DNA from: JAJVIP01 sp964405835
GTDB lineage: Bacteria > Elusimicrobiota > Elusimicrobia > F11
DNA length: 9,255 bases
Assembly: GCA_964405835.1 (NCBI GenBank)
Contig: CAYOPN010000069.1
Coordinates: 1 to 9,255 of the forward strand
Direction of reading: 5' to 3'
Part shown: one piece after another, positions 5,001 to 9,255 of the stretch
How positions within the stretch are numbered: position 1 is the stretch's first letter
Layout of the letters: every line of letters begins with the position of its first letter
Made by a program: the position numbers and the translations under genes
Notes under the pieces: model-generated
What the model saw: the letters and a program-made list of their open reading frames with translations, nothing else
What the model was told of the DNA's origin: nothing
The model's database searches: none

Positions 5001-6008
5001 CGGCTCCCCACAAAGATTCAATAACAGCAACGATACATCAACGTCGCTCGGCAAAGTCCCCGTCTTAAGGTCGTAATCGGCCTGGAGGATTTTCTCGAGC
5101 GACGTTTTTATTTCCGCCGGCTTGTAGGCCTTCATTCCTTTCATCAAATTGGTTTGCGCGGTTTTAAACCGCATGTTGAGCGCGGAACAGATGTCGTCAA
5201 ATCCCATCTTCTTCACCGAATGGTAGGTGTGCGCCAGCAATAGCGTCCGGAAAACGCGTTCGCATATCGGGAAGATCATCTCCCCTCGAACACCCACGTC
5301 AGCCAACAAACGCCCTTGCTCTAACGCTGTCGCCGTGTCTTTGGCCCACAACGCTTCCTCCAACGCCTTGGTATCGCCCACTTCGTCGGGCAAACCGTGT
5401 TGACGTATGTCGGTAGCATCGATGGTTTTCTTTTGTCCAACAAACAACGAAAGTTTGTCCAGCTCGTTGGCGATCTGCTGGAGGTCCTGACAGCTTTCCG
5501 CGAGCATCTGCGCCGCGTCGTAGCTGATGGTCTTACCACGGACCTTGGCTTCGCTCGTCACCCAGGCCGGCAATTGGTTGGCGAAAGGCGTCCAGAACGT
5601 GACGGCGGCGCCATGGGAATTGACCTTCGCCGGGATTTCATCGCGCAAGTTGGCTTTGCCATCATGCAGAAATATTAGGCAGGTGGATTCAGGGAGCTGG
5701 GCGAGGGTTTCTCCAACCAACCGGGAATCGGCGGCCGAGAGTTCTTCGGTGGCGGAGACCACCACAACGCGGCGGTCTCCGAGGAATGGCAATCCCTGTG
5801 CGGCATTGACGATGTCAGCGCCCGTGCAGGAGCGGCCGTCAAGCCGGTCAAGGTTGAAATCTTTGCTCTCCACCGGGACAAGTTTCGCGATGATTTGGTT
5901 GAGGACGCGTTCCTTCCACCAATTCTCGGGGCCGTCAAACAAGTACAACGACCCCAACTTGCCCGATCGAACGGACGATTCGAGTTGATCGGGCTTAAGT
6001 GCTGGCAC
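4986..6008 (-). CDS. holA: DNA polymerase III delta subunit
   Basis: HolA (delta) is the clamp-loader subunit that opens the beta sliding clamp. The 340-residue protein shows the family layout: an AAA+-like N-terminal domain (about 17-140) opening with LGSLYLFDGPENWWKERVL and lacking a catalytic P-loop, as delta does; GLPFLGDRRVVVVS (72-85); a lid domain with DLQQIANELDKLSLFVG (175-191); and a helical collar domain (about 210-335) with IFPICERVFRTLLLA and QADYDLKTG. The start is GTG (6008-6006), 3 nt after the lptE stop, with no clear Shine-Dalgarno, so translational coupling to lptE is likely. The leuS-lptE-holA order is the same as in E. coli, where nadD follows. Here the last 15 bp instead overlap convergent rpsT. 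The end of the coding region also contains the rpsT terminator on the opposite strand, so its codons carry a second constraint. Confidence 0.94.
   Translation of the reverse strand: MPALKPDQLESSVRSGKLGSLYLFDGPENWWKERVLNQIIAKLVPVESKDFNLDRLDGRSCTGADIVNAAQGLPFLGDRRVVVVSATEELSAADSRLVGETLAQLPESTCLIFLHDGKANLRDEIPAKVNSHGAAVTFWTPFANQLPAWVTSEAKVRGKTISYDAAQMLAESCQDLQQIANELDKLSLFVGQKKTIDATDIRQHGLPDEVGDTKALEEALWAKDTATALEQGRLLADVGVRGEMIFPICERVFRTLLLAHTYHSVKKMGFDDICSALNMRFKTAQTNLMKGMKAYKPAEIKTSLEKILQADYDLKTGTLPSDVDVSLLLLNLCGEPLLRR
5040..5114 (+). terminator. rpsT terminator inside the holA coding region
   Basis: On the plus strand an 11-base arm AACGTCGCTCG (5040-5050) pairs perfectly with CGAGCGACGTT (5096-5106), followed by TTTATTT (5107-5113). 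It begins 40 nt past the rpsT stop. The 45-nt interior can form a second small hairpin, GGTCG (5069-5073) with CGGCC (5078-5082) around TAAT, including one G-U pair, which would shorten the effective loop. An 11-bp perfect stem ending in a T-tract at this place is unlikely by chance. The long branched loop is the main caveat. Confidence 0.72.
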
Positions 6009-6011
6009 GGA

Positions 6012-6629
6012 TTAGTAAGGAGCGGTGCTCGGGTAGGCCGGCGGAGGATTGTCGGGGTTATCGTTTTTGGGAACAGCGCGGGGTGAAGAACTCGTGACGC
6101 TGCCAAAACCTTCGACGGTGCGGCGTACGATGTCGTTGGCAAAACGGTCCCAAAGCTCCTCGCGGGCTTCCTCAACGGTTTTGCCGCCGGGCTGGGTCTC
6201 GGTGAAATAACGGAGCTTCTGTTCGAGCAGCGGCTCCTCCCACAAATATTGGTTGTTGGATTTGTCGAGGAACTTCAGTTCCATGACGATCCACAGCTGG
6301 TATTCGATCGGGACGAGGTTCGCGTCATGATTTAATTCGGTCTCACGGTATTGCTTGATGGTACCGACCACCACGCCGTCGGCTTTGTTCGCATCGTTCT
6401 CGTACGCAATGCGGCCGTCGCGGATGAACTCATCGGTGGTGGCGAGCCAGAGCTTGTTGTTGATGGCGGGCTGAGACGTTTCGTTTTCAAAAGGTTTTAC
6501 GCCGATCGATTTAATATGCGGTGGAAGAATGATTGCCGGAGGCACGTATTCGGATTGGGTCCCCCCGCATCCGGTGAGCTGAAATGACATTGCGGCGAGA
6601 GCGGCAGCAACAAGAACGCGAAATTTCAT
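6012..6629 (-). CDS. lptE: LPS-assembly lipoprotein LptE
   Basis: An LptE-like lipoprotein of 205 residues. LptE sits in the outer membrane inside the LptD barrel and is needed for LptD assembly and LPS delivery to the surface. A lipoprotein signal peptide (MKFRVLVAAALAAMSFQLTG) ends in the lipobox LTGC, so Cys21 would be lipidated; the following GGTQ has no Asp at +2, consistent with outer-membrane sorting. The mature domain has the family pattern: KSIGVKPFENET (40-51), TTDEFIRDGRI (64-74), a DGVVVGTIKQY strand (84-94), then IEYQLWIVMELKF and NQYLWEE. The C-terminus is Pro-rich (about residues 183-205) and probably disordered. Sequence similarity alone is modest, as usual for LptE, but the leuS-lptE-holA order is the classic one and strengthens the call. 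AAAGGAG (6645-6639) lies 9 nt before the ATG, the best Shine-Dalgarno of the minus-strand genes. Confidence 0.85.
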   Translation of the reverse strand: MKFRVLVAAALAAMSFQLTGCGGTQSEYVPPAIILPPHIKSIGVKPFENETSQPAINNKLWLATTDEFIRDGRIAYENDANKADGVVVGTIKQYRETELNHDANLVPIEYQLWIVMELKFLDKSNNQYLWEEPLLEQKLRYFTETQPGGKTVEEAREELWDRFANDIVRRTVEGFGSVTSSSPRAVPKNDNPDNPPPAYPSTAPY

Positions 6630-6638
6630 TGATTATGA

Positions 6639-6645
6639 CTCCTTT
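6639..6645 (-). promoter_or_regulatory. Strong ribosome-binding site of lptE
   Basis: AAAGGAG on the minus strand, 9 nt before the lptE ATG (6629-6627). It fills most of the 17-nt leuS-lptE gap. It contrasts with leuS and holA, which have no visible Shine-Dalgarno and appear translationally coupled. This may let LptE be made independently of leuS translation. Confidence 0.7.
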
Positions 6646-6646
6646 T

Positions 6647-9109
6647 TTAGCCGACGAAATTTACCAATTTATTCGGAACATAGATAACACGCTTCGGCGA
6701 GAGCTTGATGCCCTTCTTTTCGAGGGCTGCCAGCGCCTGCGACGTCACTTCTTTTTCCTGCAAATTGTTCCCCAGGCTGAGTTTCTCTCTCAACTTGCCG
6801 TTCACCTGCACAACAATATCCACGTTCCCCGACGATAACTTGGCGGAGTCGGCCTTGGGCCAGGGCGCGTTGACGAGCAACTCCTTGTGTCCAAATTGCT
6901 GCCACAGCTCTTCCGACATATGTGACGCAAACGGGGACAGCAGCTGAATCACGGTCTCTACCGCTTCTTTGGAAACGGCATCGCCGAGTCCCGGATAGAT
7001 GTAAATCGAATTAACCAGTTCCATGATCGCGGAAATGGCGGTATTAAAACCGAAATCATCTTCAATGTCGCGCGTCACGCGCTGAATGGTCACGTGCACG
7101 CGGCGCGTGAGCTCGGTCGCGTCGATCTTCTCTTCGGACTCGGACGTGCGTTTGAGTCCCTTTTCCTCGTCGGTGCCGACAAACACCTGCGCCAACCGCC
7201 AAACGCGGTTCAAGAACCGCCAGATCCCTTCAATTTGTTTGTCCGACCATTCCAATTGCTGGGTCGGTGGCGCCGCGAACAAAATGAACAGGCGGCACGT
7301 GTCAGCGCCGTATTTTGAAATCACTTCGAGCGGATCGACCACATTTCCTTTTGATTTCGACATCGCCGTTCCACCGAGCGTGACCATGCCCTGCGTGAGC
7401 AAGGACGCGAACGGCTCGTCGGATTTGACCATCCCCATATCGCGCAACACTTTGTGGAAAAAACGGGAATAAATGAGATGCATGACCGCGTGCTCGCTGC
7501 CGCCCACGTATTGATGGACCGGGACCCACTTGTCGGCGTTCGCGCGGGCGAACGGCAACTTGTCGTTCTTGGGATCCGTGTACCGCGCGTAGTACCAGCT
7601 GGAATCGACGAACGTGTCCATCGTGTCCGTCTCGCGCCGGCCGGGGCCGCCGCATTTGGTACAGGGCGTGTTGATCCAGTCCTCGGCTTGCGCAAGCGGA
7701 GACGCCCCCTCGCCGGTGAACTTCACATTGGTCGGCAATTTGACCGGCAAATCGGTTTCTTTGACGGGAACAAGGCCGCATTTCGAACAATTGATCATCG
7801 GGATCGGCGTTCCCCAATAACGCTGGCGCGACAAGAGCCAATCACGCAATTTGTACGTTGTCGCAGGACCGCCTTGCTTTTTCTTTTCCAGCTCCGCGGC
7901 CATTTTTCTTTTGGCCTCATTGATGGAGAGACCCGAGTACGGCCCCGAATTCACCAACACGCCGTCGCCCTCGTAAGCTCTTCCCGACGGAATGACACCT
8001 TCGCTCGGCTTGATTACCTGCATGATCGGAATCTTGTATTTCATTGCAAAATCGTAGTCGCGCTGGTCGTGCGCGGGAACGGCCATGATCGCGCCGGTGC
8101 CGTAATCCGTCAGCACGTAGTCGGCAATCCAGATCGGCACTTCGGTGCCGGTCAGCGGATTGGTGGCGAAGCTGCCCGTGAATTCGCCCGTCTTCTCGCG
8201 GTTCTCGGCAGTGCGCGCAATGCGGCCCATATTCTTTGCTTTCTCGCGATATTCCTCAACGGCCTCTTCGCGGTCCGGTTTTGTCAGCGCGTCCACCATT
8301 GGATGCTCGGGTGCAAGTACCAAGAACGTCGCGCCATAAAGTGTGTCGGGTCGCGTGGTAAACACGCGAATGGGTCCTTTGTCCGAAATAAAATCAGCAT
8401 GCGCGCCCCAGGACTTTCCAATCCAGTTGTTCTGCATGGTAATGACTTGTTCGGGCCATCCTTTTTGCGTCGCAGTTTTTTTGAGCTGATTGTGGCCCGT
8501 CAGCAGTTCTTCGGCGTACTGTGTGATTTTAAAGAACCATTGCACCAGTTCTTTTTGTACGACCGGGTTGTCGCAACGCCAGCATTTTCCGTCGTGGACC
8601 TGTTCGTTCGCAAGCACCGTGAGGCAGGTATTGCACCAATTCACTGGCGCTTTTTTGCGGTAGGCCAGGCCTTTCTCGAACATCTTGATGAAAATCCATT
8701 GATTCCAGCGGTAATAATCCGGATGGCAGGTGGCGATCTCGCGGTCCCAGTCGTAGGAAATGGCCAGCGTTTTCAACTGCGCGCGCATCGTGTCGATGTT
8801 TTTCCAGGTCCAGGTGGCGGGGTCGGTTTTGTTTTTGATCGCGGCATTTTCGGCGGGCAGTCCAAACGAGTCCCAGCCGATCGGATGCATTACGGAACGG
8901 CCGCGCCGACGATGAAAGCGGGCCAGCACATCGCCGATTGTGTAATTACGGACGTGCCCCATGTGCAGGTTTCCGGACGGATACGGGAACATGACCAGCA
9001 TGAAATAAGCCGGGCGTTCGGGCGTGGGATCGGGCGCGGAGAAACTTTTCCGCTCCTCCCAAATTTTCTGCCATTTGGCTTCGATGTCTTTGACGTTGTA
9101 GGTGGCCAT
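6647..9109 (-). CDS. leuS: Leucyl-tRNA synthetase
   Basis: A class I aminoacyl-tRNA synthetase that charges tRNA-Leu in the cytoplasm. At 820 residues it is full length for bacterial LeuRS. The catalytic signatures are the HIGH-equivalent HMGH (49-52) in PYPSGNLHMGHVRNYT, and the KMSKS-equivalent AMSKS (582-586). The CP1 editing domain carries the Thr-rich TTRPDTLYG (251-259) and GTGAIMAVPAHDQRD (337-351), whose D348 corresponds to the aspartate that contacts the amino group of mischarged leucine analogues. Two Cys4 zinc sites are visible: C159/C162/C176/C179 and C441/C444/C483/C486. The latter precedes DTFVDSSWYYARY. GGSEHAVMHLIYSRFF (536-551) is the typical bacterial stretch, and the C-terminal anticodon-binding and tRNA-arm domains follow. 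The ATG shares its A with the last base of the upstream tlyA stop (TAATG), with no Shine-Dalgarno, so re-initiation by the same ribosomes is likely. No T-box or leader peptide is seen within the window. Confidence 0.98.
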   Translation of the reverse strand: MATYNVKDIEAKWQKIWEERKSFSAPDPTPERPAYFMLVMFPYPSGNLHMGHVRNYTIGDVLARFHRRRGRSVMHPIGWDSFGLPAENAAIKNKTDPATWTWKNIDTMRAQLKTLAISYDWDREIATCHPDYYRWNQWIFIKMFEKGLAYRKKAPVNWCNTCLTVLANEQVHDGKCWRCDNPVVQKELVQWFFKITQYAEELLTGHNQLKKTATQKGWPEQVITMQNNWIGKSWGAHADFISDKGPIRVFTTRPDTLYGATFLVLAPEHPMVDALTKPDREEAVEEYREKAKNMGRIARTAENREKTGEFTGSFATNPLTGTEVPIWIADYVLTDYGTGAIMAVPAHDQRDYDFAMKYKIPIMQVIKPSEGVIPSGRAYEGDGVLVNSGPYSGLSINEAKRKMAAELEKKKQGGPATTYKLRDWLLSRQRYWGTPIPMINCSKCGLVPVKETDLPVKLPTNVKFTGEGASPLAQAEDWINTPCTKCGGPGRRETDTMDTFVDSSWYYARYTDPKNDKLPFARANADKWVPVHQYVGGSEHAVMHLIYSRFFHKVLRDMGMVKSDEPFASLLTQGMVTLGGTAMSKSKGNVVDPLEVISKYGADTCRLFILFAAPPTQQLEWSDKQIEGIWRFLNRVWRLAQVFVGTDEEKGLKRTSESEEKIDATELTRRVHVTIQRVTRDIEDDFGFNTAISAIMELVNSIYIYPGLGDAVSKEAVETVIQLLSPFASHMSEELWQQFGHKELLVNAPWPKADSAKLSSGNVDIVVQVNGKLREKLSLGNNLQEKEVTSQALAALEKKGIKLSPKRVIYVPNKLVNFVG

Positions 9110-9255
9110 TATGTTTTTAAATAAATGAAGTGTTCCTGGTTTCCCTTCGGGCCTTTGATGCGGGCCGGCGTTTGTTCGAGATAGTAAAAACCTTGTTGCG
9201 TGGCAAATTGTATCACGTCTTCCACCGCCGAGAGCCGCACTTCGTCCGAGCGGAC
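9109..9255 (-). CDS. tlyA: TlyA-family rRNA methyltransferase (3' end only)
   Basis: An open frame enters from the right edge at its first base and runs 48 codons to TAA (9111-9109). The visible tail is VRSDEVRLSAVEDVIQFATQ, followed by a segment ending YYLEQTPARIKGPKGNQEHF and then IYLKT. The block TPxxIKGPKGNxE followed by a hydrophobic strand is characteristic of the C-terminus of TlyA proteins, which have an S4 domain followed by an FtsJ/RrmJ-like 2'-O-methyltransferase fold and methylate 16S and 23S rRNA in characterised members (often annotated as hemolysin TlyA). Only the C-terminal substrate-site strand is in the window, and the S4 and SAM-binding parts lie beyond it. Its stop codon overlaps the leuS start by one base, so the two are almost certainly co-transcribed. 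Confidence 0.75.
   Translation of the reverse strand, partial: VRSDEVRLSAVEDVIQFATQQGFYYLEQTPARIKGPKGNQEHFIYLKT

Noticed and set aside
7454..9124. A 556-codon plus-strand open frame opposite leuS
   Set aside because: leuS on the other strand has every LeuRS motif over this range. The antisense product is Arg/His-rich with no recognisable domain, as expected for a shadow frame in GC-rich DNA.

Overview
The window is an ordinary, gene-dense stretch of a bacterial chromosome. The organism has an outer membrane, shown by an LptE-type LPS-assembly lipoprotein and an outer-membrane phospholipase A. No mobile element, CRISPR array, phage gene or plasmid function is visible. The core genes are GC-rich (four sampled 60-base rows in murJ, uvrC and leuS counted by hand gave 158/240 G+C), while pldA is poorer (five sampled rows, 139/300). 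The phylum cannot be fixed by eye. A PVC-type lineage such as Verrucomicrobiota, or another non-proteobacterial Gram-negative, is only a guess.

Layout: nearly everything is on the minus strand, so transcription runs from the right edge leftwards. The first run is tlyA (3' end only, 9109-9255), leuS, lptE and holA. The stop and start codons of tlyA and leuS share one base, leuS-lptE are 17 nt apart, and lptE-holA are 3 nt apart. The run ends at about 4986, where a small hairpin plus T-tract at the holA stop may terminate it. The ribosomal protein gene rpsT (plus strand) overlaps holA tail-to-tail by 15 bp. Its probable terminator, an 11-bp perfect stem followed by a T-tract, lies inside the holA coding region. 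Only 46 bp separate the rpsT start from the divergent murJ start.

The second minus-strand run is murJ (lipid II flippase), uvrC (excision-repair nuclease, overlapping murJ by 44 bp) and a short ogt-type O6-alkylguanine methyltransferase domain gene. UvrC ends straight after its RNase H-like nuclease domain and has no C-terminal helix-hairpin-helix domain, and the alkyltransferase gene follows almost at once. Next come a cold-shock protein gene with its own likely promoter and a strong intrinsic terminator, then pldA, then tRNA-Asn(GTT).

The genes serve envelope biogenesis (murJ, lptE, pldA), translation (leuS, rpsT, tlyA, tRNA-Asn), replication (holA), DNA repair (uvrC, ogt) and RNA chaperoning (csp). 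No previously undescribed system was found. The points most worth a second look are the nested terminators at the holA/rpsT junction, the UvrC lacking its HhH domain beside a one-domain alkyltransferase, and the AT-richer, proteobacterial-looking pldA with a possible leaderless promoter.
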